From contig OX326958.1 in assembly GCA_946800325.1 (NCBI GenBank), positions 23,521,914-23,585,913 of the forward strand: 64,000 nucleotides of DNA. Direction: 5' to 3'. Shown piece after piece: positions 23,934-35,626 of the stretch (the stretch's first letter is position 1; each line of letters starts with the position of its first letter). A program made the position numbers and the translations under genes. This DNA is from Luzula sylvatica (taxonomy: Eukaryota > Streptophyta > Magnoliopsida > Poales > Juncaceae). The notes below the pieces were generated by a model that did no database searches, was not told the DNA's origin, and was given only the letters and a program-made list of their open reading frames with translations.

Positions 23934-26900
23934 CACTTTCGTCGGCTAGCTTGAAGAAAGTGAAATAACTTTCACCAAAGGGCTTGGTGAGAGTTCTTAG
24001 AATGAGATTTAGACTGTCAATTAGGGTTGAATGGTGTTGACAAGGGTCAAGCCCCAAATAAATCACATTTACTTATTTTCGCTCGAGGGACTAGCGAAAA
24101 TGCATGCATGCAGATTCTTGTGAGTTCCGGGGAGATCACCGTTTGCATGTGAGGGGGAATTCTTTTTTGAATGTACTCACTTTCATCAGGGGACTGGCGA
24201 AAGTGAGAAAATTAATGCCAGCGACTAGCCCCCTCTCCTTCTTATGTTTACTTCTCTTTTCTTCTCTCTTCTAAGCCGAGAAAAACCGCCCCCACTTCAA
24301 AAATTCTTCAAAATTCAAAAAAAATCGAAAAAAACTTAGTTCCACATAGAAGAACATGGTTCTCATATCTTTGGTACTTTTCTTATTACTCTTTTACTTG
24401 TTAAAAATACTAGTCAATTTAATTAGTTTAATTGATTTTATTTATTAGTTAGTTCGATTTTTTTTTTATATTTTTGAATTTTTCCTTTTTTTTAGTGAAA
24501 TTAGTTTAATAATTATTTACAAATATTTAACTTAATTTTCATAAAATGTTGTTATTACTATTCAATTAATAATTTACAGAATTACAAAATATATGATCCA
24601 GGCACTTTTGTCGGTCCTCTGGCGAAAGTAAGTAAATTTTTTTTTTGGGATTTGTACCCTTGTTAACACAACTCAATCCTGATTAGCAGTTTAAATCTTA
24701 CTTTAAACACTTTCGTCAGGCCCTCTGACGAAAGTTATTTACTTTCGTCGAGCTATCTGGCAAAAGTGTTAGATCTGCAAATTGGGAAAGTTTGGTGCTA
24801 CTCTCGCAAATTGGATTTTTTTGGATGCTGCACTTAAAATAATTCAAAAAAAGTTTTTGTCTCGGTGCTGATATTTCGAACATTGAGACTCACTCTAAAC
24901 TTTATACATCTCTCGCCTTCTTGGCTCGAAACAGTCGAAAGACTATGTGGGTCTTGAGGGGAGTAGGTAGTTGATCGCTCTCTAAATTAGTCATTTGTTG
25001 TTGGGTTCGATGACCACAAGTTCACAGAACTTTTCTACTCATTAAACAAGAGAAAATCTCATTTGTCATGGAAAGGATTTCTTTTCTCTCAAATTTTCTC
25101 AAAAAAATTGAGAAAACACCAGACTCTTCCATCTTTCCCTCCATATATATTTTAAAATTTTGTTAAATAATAATTTCTTTAATTATAATGAATAGTTACT
25201 ATGTCAATAAATCTATGTGAATTGATATATATATATATATATACGGAGGCAAATTTACTTTACAAGAAATTTGATACTTAATATTTTTTTATTATTAAAT
25301 TTGCATTGAGATTTTTTGTATTTAAGGATGTCCATAAATTTTCATGATCTTGAAAACACAAATTTTCTAGACCAAATTTGAATCTTCAATATATGAAAAA
25401 TAGAAAGTGAAGAATTACCAGTAGGCCTCACATTTCTAAAGCAGATGCCTTCTCGTTCTAATCGAAATTAGGTCTATTCAGTGGGTTATTCACGAGGATC
25501 CTCATAGTCAGTGTTCTGATTTCTCCCCCCCGAATAGATATTAATTATTGTTTGTGTTAGAAAATGTTTAACAATGCATGCACAACATAATATCTTTTTT
25601 GTTCATCTCTCAATGAAATTAAAAGAAGGTGTCAAAATTCATCCAACCATTGTCTAATCGGATTAGAAGGGTTTACAATTTGTTTCGAACAATCTCTTTT
25701 TACGATATGTCTCGGTTACAACCCTTCTGAAACTCGCAATCACGTCATGCGCTTCGACTACGGCGTAACCATCTACAAGTTGCCACACAAATAGAAATGT
25801 CTTAGTCGATTGCCAAGATCACATTATACTAATACAGATTTTTCCCTCTGCAAGATTTTTTTTTCCAGAGTGCTCTCTCAATTATGAAAATGACAATTGG
25901 ACAATTAAGGTTTTGGGATGGTATACTTGGTGCATATTAGGGTTAAATGGCTCCAGCAGCACTTCAATGTGCTTGAACTCCATCAACGGCATGATCGTGT
26001 TCAAATAAATAATATTGTATGGCATTTTCATATTTTGTTGATTAAACTATAATTTAATTTAATTCATATTTGTAATTATTTCATTGTAGATCGTGAAACG
26101 TGTCAGAGCTCACATGTTTTACTTTCTCGGGGCGGTATAGTTTCCAAACCTTACGAGCGATACCGTGCATGTCATGTACTTGACGTTAATGAAGGACATG
26201 GATGCTATGAGTCAGCATAGTTGCGGTACTGGCATACTTGTACCATTTTCTATACAAGGCCACTGACCCCGGCAAGAAATAGATAGGCGGATGCCAGATG
26301 CTTCTTGCCTTGTGGTCGTATTCTTTATTTCCGTTTATGCTCCGAAGATCACACTGGATCAGGATATTCATCTGAACGATCCTTTGCCGTTCAGTACCCA
26401 CTACATCGGGCATAGGGAGTATGTTCACACGAAATCACATGGCGAGATGAATGCTGCGTGTGACTATTTCGACATGTTTGATTTATATTTTGATATAAAA
26501 ATGTATTTTTTCAATTTTTAAAACTCACTTTTCAATGATAGACTAAGTCACGATGAGATAAAGTGGACCTTGTACGATGAGTTTTGCCAGCACCTCCCCC
26601 CCCCCCCGATTTTCCATCAGGACGAGGCTTTCATTTTCACCCCGTACCCCCCTGATTTGTTTATGGGTCTTCGAGCCATACCACCCAAAGAGGGTGATAC
26701 GAGAATCTGGATTTGCCCAGGTCAAATTCATATTTAATATTTTCTTAATTATTTTAGTTTATGTTGCAAATTTGTTATTTATAAATTTTATTCATTTCTT
26801 TCATGTCATACCTCCGCCCCCTTATTCCCCCTAGTGTCTTTGCATAAGATCAGCAACAATCGAGGCTAGAATTGGCCGGATAAGTGGACGATTCACATCC

Positions 26901-28045
26901 AGCAGTGGAATGAGGCTATGCAGAATCCCGCCCCCGCTGGTGATATGTACGATATAACGATGCATCGAGCTCACATGGTCTGGTTTCGGGTCAACGACCG
27001 TCCATGAGTGCAGTCTTCGGTCCAGCACGACATTTCTCCGTCGATACGTTATAGACCGAGAGAGCCTATTGTAGTCGTTGCGGTATGCTCATGTTTTTAT
27101 TCTAAATTATTATGTTTGAAGGTAAACTAATTTAAACTTGCATGAACATCATTTTTTAAGACTCCGGAGAAGGGTCGTAGGATCCTGGACATGCTACGCC
27201 ATGCGGGGTCCGAGATCTCTCCTGCCTTGAAGTAAGGCAACAAGAAGACTTGTAGGAGTTTGATCTCCTCTTCCACCCGGAGTACGGAGTTACTGACCGA
27301 CCTACCACACGCCGATGACGACGTCGACAGTCCGACTGACTCATATAGTGACGAAGACGACGACGATGATGGTCATGTCACGCAGCTTACCCAACGGGGT
27401 TGTGGATGTGTACGTCATGCCGTTCCCCAATGTGGTGCTTGTAGTCGTGGCCGTGGACGAGATTGATGCTATGTTTTCATATTATGTGTGTGTTTTGATG
27501 TTTGGATATTGTGTTTTTATGTAGTTTGGGTATTTTGATGTGTGTGATTTTATGTATTGTAGATATGATGTTTTTTGGATATTTGGATGTGTGTGTTTGG
27601 ATATTTAGATATTATGTTTTCTTGATTATATTGGCATATAATGTTTTTTGGTTTTCTATATAGTTTCAAAAAGAATCAAATAAACTAGCTACGTTGTGGA
27701 TGATTTTAAGTGAGAAAATGATCCTTGAAAATTACAACGAAATCATCTAAATTATAGTTCTTAAAAAGTTCTAAAATATTCGTGTTCTAAGTATTTTCCA
27801 ATTCTAACACTAAAAAAATGGTTCAAATTGCAAAAAAAAATTGAAAACATCTCTTTTGCCAGAAGGTCTGGCGAAAAAACACAAATCATATTTTCCGCCT
27901 ATTCCAGCACATTTGGGTTGGAGCCATTTAATCCATGCACTTTCGGTAGAGGAGCTAGCGAAAGAGTTTAACAATGCTTAACCCTATTATTATGACTCAA
28001 ATTAGTGCCTGAGCTATTTCAGCAGACACCTTGACGAAAGGTTTT
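23934..28045. repeat. Recurrent hairpins ACTTTCG...CGAAAGT around the PMD pseudogene
   Basis: Imperfect inverted repeats with ~9-11 bp arms and 7-9 bp loops occur at 23934-23962, 24076-24100, 24177-24206, 24603-24631, 24709-24735, 24741-24767, 27852-27878 and 27938-27966, with a half copy near 28029. A typical one reads CACTTTCATCAGG, GGACT, GGCGAAAGTG. They cluster on both sides of the PMD coding remnant, and I did not see them elsewhere in the window. They probably belong to the untranslated parts of the same element. Confidence 0.65.
25860..27465 (+). pseudogene. Plant mobile domain (PMD) protein remnant of a transposon
   Basis: Broken frames read like the plant mobile domain (aminotransferase-like; the MAIN/MAIL1 family and its transposon relatives). 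At about 26090-26210 HMFYFLGAV is followed by VMYLTLMKDMDAMSQHS. After a frame change comes AVLAYLYHFLYKATDPGKK, a stop, then IGGCQMLLALWSYSLFP. Later pieces are KWTIHIQQWNEAMQNP and HRAHMVWFRVND, equivalent to the tryptophan-rich C-terminal part, then an acidic Asp-rich tail near 27360. Stop codons (for example at 26271-26273) and frameshifts show it is dead. PMD genes travel in Ty3/gypsy and Mutator-like elements; which one this was cannot be told here. Confidence 0.7.
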
Positions 28046-28302
28046 TTTTTGACAACCCCTGACCATAGAGTTAGTTTTGCAAATTGATAAAAATCAAAAC
28101 TATTCATGCAAATTGGGATTATTAAAATACTACATGTCAAAAAAAAACCCTATTATGACTATAAACTAAATATTTTCTTTGTAACTATAATCTACTCACG
28201 GGTTGTCTATATAATCCATTACATGATATTAATATTGATCACGAGAAATGGTGTAATACCCTAATCAATACTTCTATAATTATATTAACCAATGCATTTC
28301 AT

Positions 28303-28460
28303 CAGGGCCGGCCCAAGTGTTTAAGAGACCATAAACCAAATAATAAACCTAACTCAAATTTTTTTATAATGGGCCCTAATTTTATTTTATTATACTATGT
28401 AATTTGTTAAAATGAACCCCAATTTTTTTATAATGGACCCCAATTTTTATGAATTATACT
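28303..28460 (+). mobile_element. Possible hAT-like element end
   Basis: CAGGGCCGGCCC at 28303-28314 resembles terminal repeats of plant hAT elements. It is followed by two copies of a ~63-bp unit containing TTTTTTTATAATGG and ATACTAYGTAATTT. No matching right end was found, so this may be only a fragment. Confidence 0.3.
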
Positions 28461-29830
28461 ACGTAATTTTTTTTTGTGTATCCAGACCCGAAGCGGGGGC
28501 TTCAATTTTTGTACGGATGGGTCGGGCCTGCATTTCATGTGTGTTCATTTCGTGCATACGATATCAATAAAAACACGACACAAATTGACTTTTTCAATTT
28601 TGACTTCATCCGTTTAATTTTGATCGTATTTGTACACTTCAAACGCATGCCGCACAAAAAATGTAAATTGTTATACGAAAAATATAAATTCGGTCCACTC
28701 GTATAATTTTTTTTTACCTTCAAAGATATGTCATACATATATAACATAGATCATGCATATAAAAATGTATAATATGTATTTATATTAAAAATGATATATG
28801 TCATACATATAATATGTATATGATACAACTAGAAATGCATAACAAACAAATAAAACATGTATTTTATTTACAAAATATAAATTATACATCTAAAATATAT
28901 AATATACATCAAAACTGTACAATCCATAAATATACATCATACATCTAAATAAAATATAAAAACATGATGAGCGAGAGTGCACACCCATTGATGACGCGCA
29001 CACGAGAGTGCACAATTTTTTCCCTTATATTACGAGCTACTAAGTATTAAGAATACTTGGAGATATGTTGGGGATGTACTTCTAGTGTTGATTATCATTT
29101 ATCACCCCAAAGAAAGATCACGCAGGTTGACTCACAGGGACCCATCCATGGATGATAATTGATAGTCAATGTGCCGTTAATAAGGATAGCAAGTATCACA
29201 TTCACAATTTAAAACGGAAAAAAAAGATACTTAACCCGCCCAATCATCTCTCTCACGCTTTCCCTTTCCGTTTCATCATCCCCTTCCATACATACCATCC
29301 AGCCACCATCATCATTACAAACTACAAAGCTTGCTTAAATTTTGTCATTTAAAGCTTGCATCCATTAATTCTCATCTTATTTTCTTTATCTACCCCATAA
29401 AACATCATAATATCTTAAATATCCTTATATATTGTGACAAATCTTGACGGTATTATTTGAAAAGACAGATAGAAACAATTATTGAAAGAGGTTATATATG
29501 GCGTCTCACAAACTTGAAAAAAGTTATGGATGCGTCATTCGAGAAGGGATTAAAAAAGTTAATTGGATTGGTTAGCATTCAAATCAATATTTAGTCGGAT
29601 TGATCCAATTAATGAGTATAATCAATTCAATTAACCATTTTAACCCCTCGTCGTTTGAGGCATTCATGATATTTTTTTTGTGTTTGTTGGGACATAGTAT
29701 ATTTATCTTTACTGAAATAACCCTATAATTATTGTTTGAAGAAAACGATAGTAAACATAGATATTTACAATATACTGAATCACAACACATATACGTTATT
29801 TTCCGAAAATTTTAAAAGGACCCTCCGTCC
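28461..29830. other. AT-rich upstream DNA of the CRAL-TRIO gene
   Basis: No supported gene. 28730-28960 is rich in degenerate ATACATATAA words. The piece at 29862-29915 (ATTTTACAGGGTTATATATG) resembles one arm of the MITE family seen at 21.8 kb, without a partner arm. Confidence 0.5.
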
Positions 29831-30007
29831 CGCCTATATACTCTTCACATTTATCATTGTAGGAGTATGAATGTAATGCTGAGATTTTACAGGGTTATAT
29901 ATGAAATCATTGCTGCCATTTTTTTTTTGAAAACTCACTGTCAATTAACGGACTCCGTCAGTTGGCTTCTTCGTATAAGTGGAAACCTCATTACTTCTCC
30001 TCTTTAT

Positions 30008-30010
<3 letters not shown>

Positions 30011-30055
<45 letters not shown>

Positions 30056-30063
30056 GCTATAAA
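30011..30063 (+). promoter_or_regulatory. (CT)n tract and TATA box of the CRAL-TRIO gene
   Basis: About 21 CT units (30011-30053) end five bases upstream of TATAAA (30058-30063), which is 85 bp before the chosen ATG. Pyrimidine-rich Y patches and CT/GA microsatellites at plant core promoters are common. A TATA box at this distance leaves a short untranslated leader. Confidence 0.6.
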
Positions 30064-30147
30064 GTGCAAATTTTGAATTTCTAGTTTTGCACAAATCATT
30101 CGCTGAATCGTTCTCCTTTCTTCTCAAACACAAACCATTTTCAAAAA

Positions 30148-32611
30148 ATGGGGATGGAAATGGAAATGGAGAACAACAATACTAGACAAACCAAAGACAG
30201 AGAGCGAATAGAAGCCGTGCTCAAACTCTTAAGAAAACAAGCTCCACTTACCATCAAACAGGTTTTTAATTTTATCAACGATTTGCATATGTTTTCAGTT
30301 GTTTGGATTTTTGAAAGTGGATTTTGATTCATTTGTGAAGGAGAAATTTTGCAACGATGTTTGCGTCGAGAGATTACTCAAAGCAAAGGGCGATAATGCA
30401 AAAAAAGCATCCAAACATCTCAGATTAGTACTTTCATGGCGAGAAAGCCTCGGAATCGGTAATTTCTCAATTTTTGTTTGTTTCTTCTATGATTTTTCAC
30501 TGATTTATTTTCCTCCTTGTAACAACAGATCATTTGATCGCCGATGAGTTTTCCGGCGAACTCGCCGAAGGCATGGCTTACGTCGCCGGCCACGACGACG
30601 ATGCCAGACCTGTCGTGGTACATTTCTTTTAATATTTATAACTTATTAATCTGTTTTTTCACATTTTTTTTTGGTACCATTTAGGTGTTTCGGATTAAAC
30701 AAGATTACCCAAAACTCCAATCACAAAAATCGTAAGCAAAACCCCAAATACACTTCTCGTTTAAATTAAATCAATGTTTAAATTTAAAACCAAAATTTAT
30801 TTTTGTGATATTTAACAGGTTTGTTCGTTTGTTGGTGTTTACATTGGAAGTGGCAATATCATCCATGTCAAGATTCGTAGACCAATTCATTCTTCTATTC
30901 GACGCGAGTAAGTTTTTTTCTATACAAAAATGTATCTTCTTTTTTCAAAAGACAAAATCATGAATCATCACCATTGTTAATAGTGCAATAGATCGATACA
31001 AGTACAAAAAAATATTACATTCTAACCCTTGAATCTTGTGCATATTATATGTTTAATGTTTACTAATCACTTCGATTAGAGTCTTAGTATCAGAATATAC
31101 GGTCTTTATGCACTGCACCAATACCGGTACGACTGGTACTGAGCAAAGCTGAACTTACAAGTTCTTTTTCGATGTTTGTATCAAAAGAAAGTGCTCGCTC
31201 TGACATGTGGGCCCGTCTCGCGTGATCTGATCTTCTTTTTTTTGTTAAAAGTCCAATACAAATTAAATAATTCTTTTTCAGTCCCCAATATAAAGTAAAT
31301 AAAGTTATAAAACCTTCTTTTTCTTTTGTCCCCTCTTAGAAAATAATTTTATTTTGTTAGTAAACTAATTTGTTTATCATAATTACCTGTTTTCCCGCGC
31401 ACAGTATTTGAAAAAATAAGTGGTGTTAGTTAATGAGGGTGATTAATGAAGTGGGTAGTTAATTAGCTTATTAGGAGCTAATTAGCTAGTCCTAGTTAAT
31501 TAATTAATTAATTAATTAATGAAGAATGTATTATTTTGTGCAGGCTTTTTTAGGTCGGCTTCTGCATTTTTGAACTTTTTGAGGGGTACTTTGAAAATTG
31601 TGGCGGATTATTATCCTGCCCGTTTACACAAGGCCTTTGTTATTGATCCCCCATCTATGTTCTCTGTTCTTTGGAAGGTAATTAATTATACAAATAATTT
31701 TGTAAGTAATAAAAAAAATACAAATAATTTTTCCTATATTTTCACAGGGCGTACGTCCATTTGTCGAACTCGCACCGAGTACGGTTGTAATTAGCTCGCT
31801 CGATTACGAAGATTCTCTCGAGGGAGGAGGCTGTACAGACTCCTTCTCGTCCTATCCTCGCACCGCCTCTCTTCGTTTCGACTCGCCTGCTTCGAGGTTT
31901 GCGAAATTTAATTTTCCTTAGTTTTATTTTTTTTACTAACACGTGTTAATATTTTTAAATAGTTTAATGGGGAAGACTAATCCTTCGGCTGTGGGTTCCG
32001 CCTCGTCTCGATTCACGTTCACGGTATCAAACATGAACTCGGTGAAGCCGTGGTACCTGTCTACTAATCCTGCTCCTCCGGGACATTCTTCTCGCTCCGT
32101 TGTCATGCTAACTGAGTCGAGCCCGTCTCTTATCGGTGCGTCCCCGCTCAATGCACGTTCTTACTCCTTCGCTTCTCCCGGTGCAAGGTTCGATAATATT
32201 TTCATAAATAAATTCTCAAAACGTACGTTTATGTTAACGCTAATTTTGTAAACTAGGTCGACGCCTCTTCGACAATCAACGCCATTTCAAAGAACTCCGT
32301 TGCAACAAGTTCAGAAACAACCTCCGAGAACCCCAAAGCCGTCCTTCCTCCAATCGCCGGGAAATCTATTCTCGTTCAAAAAGGACGGCCAGCTCAGCAG
32401 AGGCGAGAGGGAGAGAGAACTATTCGTCCCGTTCTTGCGTTTTTATCGTAGGCCATACGACGAGATGGTTTATCGAGCCAAAATGAGGCCTCCCCTCGGG
32501 GGACTCACCTCGATAGTTTATTCGCAAGTTAAGAATCATCAGATGATGCATCAACGCCAACATTCGCATTCGCAGTCGCGCCGTTTCGCGAGTAACATGC
32601 AGAGGATTTGA
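30148..32611 (+). CDS. CRAL-TRIO (Sec14-like) domain protein, 439 aa, nine exons
   Basis: Exons: 30148-30261, 30341-30458, 30529-30617, 30685-30731, 30819-30907, 31544-31677, 31748-31896, 31963-32187 and 32257-32611. All introns are GT-AG and all phases join, giving 1320 nt. The protein starts [11 protein letters not shown]. An N-terminal CRAL-TRIO-N-like helix region contains [17 protein letters not shown] and [13 protein letters not shown]. The lipid-binding CRAL-TRIO core follows: [61 protein letters not shown] and [19 protein letters not shown]. The C-terminal ~190 residues are Ser/Pro-rich with the conserved end [20 protein letters not shown]. Sec14-type domains bind phosphatidylinositol, phosphatidylcholine or other lipids. 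The plant subgroup with this tail (resembling Arabidopsis At3g22410) is uncharacterised as far as I know. For exon 2 a better-looking acceptor at 30298 would leave a 37-nt intron, too short for plants, so 30340 was chosen. Confidence 0.9.
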
Positions 32612-32716
32612 GTTTTGTTTTTTCGCCCGTTATCATAGATAATTATATTATGTATACCCTTTTACTTTGAGAATGAGTTTTCCTGAATGTAAACATCAAC
32701 TTATATTGCAAGGTTA

Positions 32717-32722
32717 AATAAA
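32717..32722 (+). terminator. Candidate polyadenylation signal
   Basis: AATAAA lies 106 bp after the stop of the CRAL-TRIO gene in an AT-rich context, with TTGTA-type upstream elements nearby. Confidence 0.45.
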
Positions 32723-35244
32723 TCTTCTTAGCCTGTAAAAATAATATTTTCATCTCCTAATTGAAATTTTGAACGAGTACTCAATCTTTTTGTACAATTC
32801 TATTCCTCTATCAACTCCATTAATTTACTTTACTTCTTTTTTTCCCCATTTTTTTATGTGATTTATTAAATTGTTCATGATGTGATTAAGTACTTAAGTA
32901 GTCGTCTTCTACTTGGAAGCATTATATGTAACTATGAAAGCAAGAGAAAAAGGACATTAAAACAATGGCTTGATCTCTACGGCACTATATAAACATGCAA
33001 TTTCTCTATAAACTCGTCCCATTTTTTATGTATCTCCTGATCTAACACGGTGTTTTTTTTTCTCCAAGTAAATTAATTGCATTACATTGTAATAAACATA
33101 TTAATTGGAGTCAACAAATTAATTAATTACATACAAAAATGAAGCTTATATGGGTCAATACATGTATAATAATAATAATAATAATGATAATGTAGGAATT
33201 TGTGTAAATAAATATAATTTGTCTGTGGTGAGTGTCCTGATATTTGACAGTCAGTGTGCACAAGTTAAAAAGAACAATCCAAAACTAAAATTTCAATGTG
33301 CATGAGTTAAAAAATAATTAATGCTTCTAAATTATCTATCTTGTATTTCTCTAGTTTGCCTTTTGTAATTAGTTAGGAAACTACAATCAAGGGAGATTCT
33401 TGTCATTTTGCCTGTGTCACTTTCTTATCAAGGCATTCTTATCTTCCCAAAGAACTGATGTCATCTAATTTGATATTTAAATATTATTATGATTATGATA
33501 ATGCAATTGTTAATTTGTATTGATAAGTATTTGAATTGGATGAATGGTACATACTTTTAAATTATTAAAATGGAGATGGATTAGTGGATCTAAGCTAAAG
33601 AAGAGTCCTAAAAGTAAAAGATAAGTCTTTAGTTAAAAGGCCAGTGATATATCATTAGTTGAATCTGTACAGTGATTGATTGGATATAACTTTGATAACT
33701 TTATATTTATATTGATTAATCAATGACACGAATCACATTTGCATTTTGGTCACAAGTTCAAAATGTGGGTGAGAGAATATAGCAAAATTGATTAGAAATA
33801 ATCATTTGATTTCTTATCTTTTGCCAAAATATGATAAGAGAAAAGCTTCGAGTAATAATTACAGATGAGGAGTACGTAAGGACCATTTATTTATTTTTGC
33901 TTTAATTCAAGCAAGCTTCTGAACCATTTGAAGTGAGTGTAATGATTTTCTATAAACATAAGAAAATCTATGAATTCAAAATTTGTATCATTAAAAACCA
34001 TAATTAGTTTTCAAAGCATAATAGTACTGATCATGTTTGAATTGTTCACTGGAACAGTGTTGTTATAAAAAGAACTTGTAAAAATAACGTTCTTGTGTTT
34101 GAATTTGTACAAATAGTATTCTACAAGTGTAACTCAAATTTTTTCCTTTCAAAATTGAGCCGTTCGAAATTTACATTTTCTTATTTCAAACCGATAGTAC
34201 GATGTTTTTTTTAATTTAATCCATTTTTAAAAGTCGAAATTGAATCCAACTGTTATGAGTACAAATTTTACTATAGACAGATAACTATTCCAACATAATC
34301 AAATTGTCAAAATATATACATGTATATAACAGAATATGAACTTATCACAATTGTATTTAATTTAAATTTTAGAAAATGCATTCAACTTAATAATTCCGAG
34401 GATAAAAAAAGTGAAAAAAATAATTTCTAACTTCTAGATTAAAATAAAACAAAGAACAAAGTTAGACATTTAGACCAACTCAATTTTTGTACATATACGC
34501 TTACGAGCTACGAGTGGTATATCCGATACGATGCGATGTTGTACATATACAAAGTATTAATTTTACAAATTTCAATACTTATGAGCTATGTTGTACATAT
34601 ACGGTTACGAGTGGTATATCCGATACGATGCGAATACGACGATACGGTTATTTTTTAAAAAAAAATAGGATACGAAACGAACACGACAATACGGATACGG
34701 TCATTTTTTTGAAATATTCGCGGAATATAGGTTATAAGATTAATTTTAAAAACTCCCCAAATATAAAATTTTGCACTCTTACACATTTACAAGGCATTAT
34801 CATTATTTTAAAAGAAAGCAAAATAATACGATCACAAATTAAAGGATTAAAAAACACAGGAACTCCAGTTTTCAACCGTGGGTTTTATCTGACAAATATT
34901 ATTTGACTTCCTTTTTCTTTCAAATGGTATCTTTGTTATTTTATGTTTGGTTTATGTTCTTTTTCAAAACCACTTATTTTTAATCTGCTAGCATTTGTCT
35001 CATTCCTTGTCTGCTTCCTTAACTTCTTCTTCATGTCAGTAATTTAACAATTTAGTAAAATACATCTTTTCAAAGTAATTTATTTGTGCTTGCCCATTTG
35101 AGCATGAAACATTGAGGGGACAGTGTAAACATGGATTACATAGACAAACCAATTTTAAAATGGATAATGGATAATGGATTGTAAATGTAATAAATTTATT
35201 AAACTATTTAAGTATTATTATTTTGTCAAAACATTGAGTGGACA

Positions 35245-35441
35245 GTGTAACTACATTTTTTATCAATTTGTATTCAAATTAAAAAGAATATTTTGGATAT
35301 TTTACACTCATCTCTTTCAATTAATAATTGATGCAATGATTGAATAGGAAACTAATCGTCATAGACAAAATAAAAAATATATATAATTAATTAAAAATAC
35401 ACAAAATATCCTTTCAAAAAGGTCCTATCATATATTCACCC
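35245..35441. mobile_element. MITE relic of the GGTGATTCTATGGTAG family
   Basis: The right end (AAAATATCCTTTCAAAAAGG followed by TCCTATCATATATTCACCC) is the reverse complement of the terminal repeat of the MITE nested in the LINE at 48837-49031. The internal block AGAATATTTTGGATATTTTA near 35286 is shared with the copy at 60.4 kb. The left terminus has decayed. Confidence 0.5.
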
Positions 35442-35540
35442 TTTAATATCATATTGTCATTTTCTTTTAATTTATATTTCTTTTTAAGTCCAAGTTGAAG
35501 TTTAAAATTACAAAATATTAAATATATTCCACTAAGAAAA

Positions 35541-35542
<2 letters not shown>

Positions 35543-35625
<83 letters not shown>
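35543..35625 (+). repeat. (AT)n microsatellite
   Basis: An uninterrupted AT dinucleotide run of about 41 units. It creates a spurious (YI)n reading frame on the complementary strand. Confidence 0.97.

Positions 35626-35626
<1 letters not shown>

Noticed and set aside
30299..30340. Alternative acceptor adding 14 residues (LFGFLKVDF...) to CRAL-TRIO exon 2
   Set aside because: The TTTTCAG acceptor is good, but the intron would be 37 nt, below the usual plant minimum, and the added residues do not fit the KQ-EKFC junction of the family.
34487..34906. 139-codon frame
   Set aside because: It crosses GATACG-rich repeats and AT-rich DNA, with no motif and no splice-consistent partner exons.
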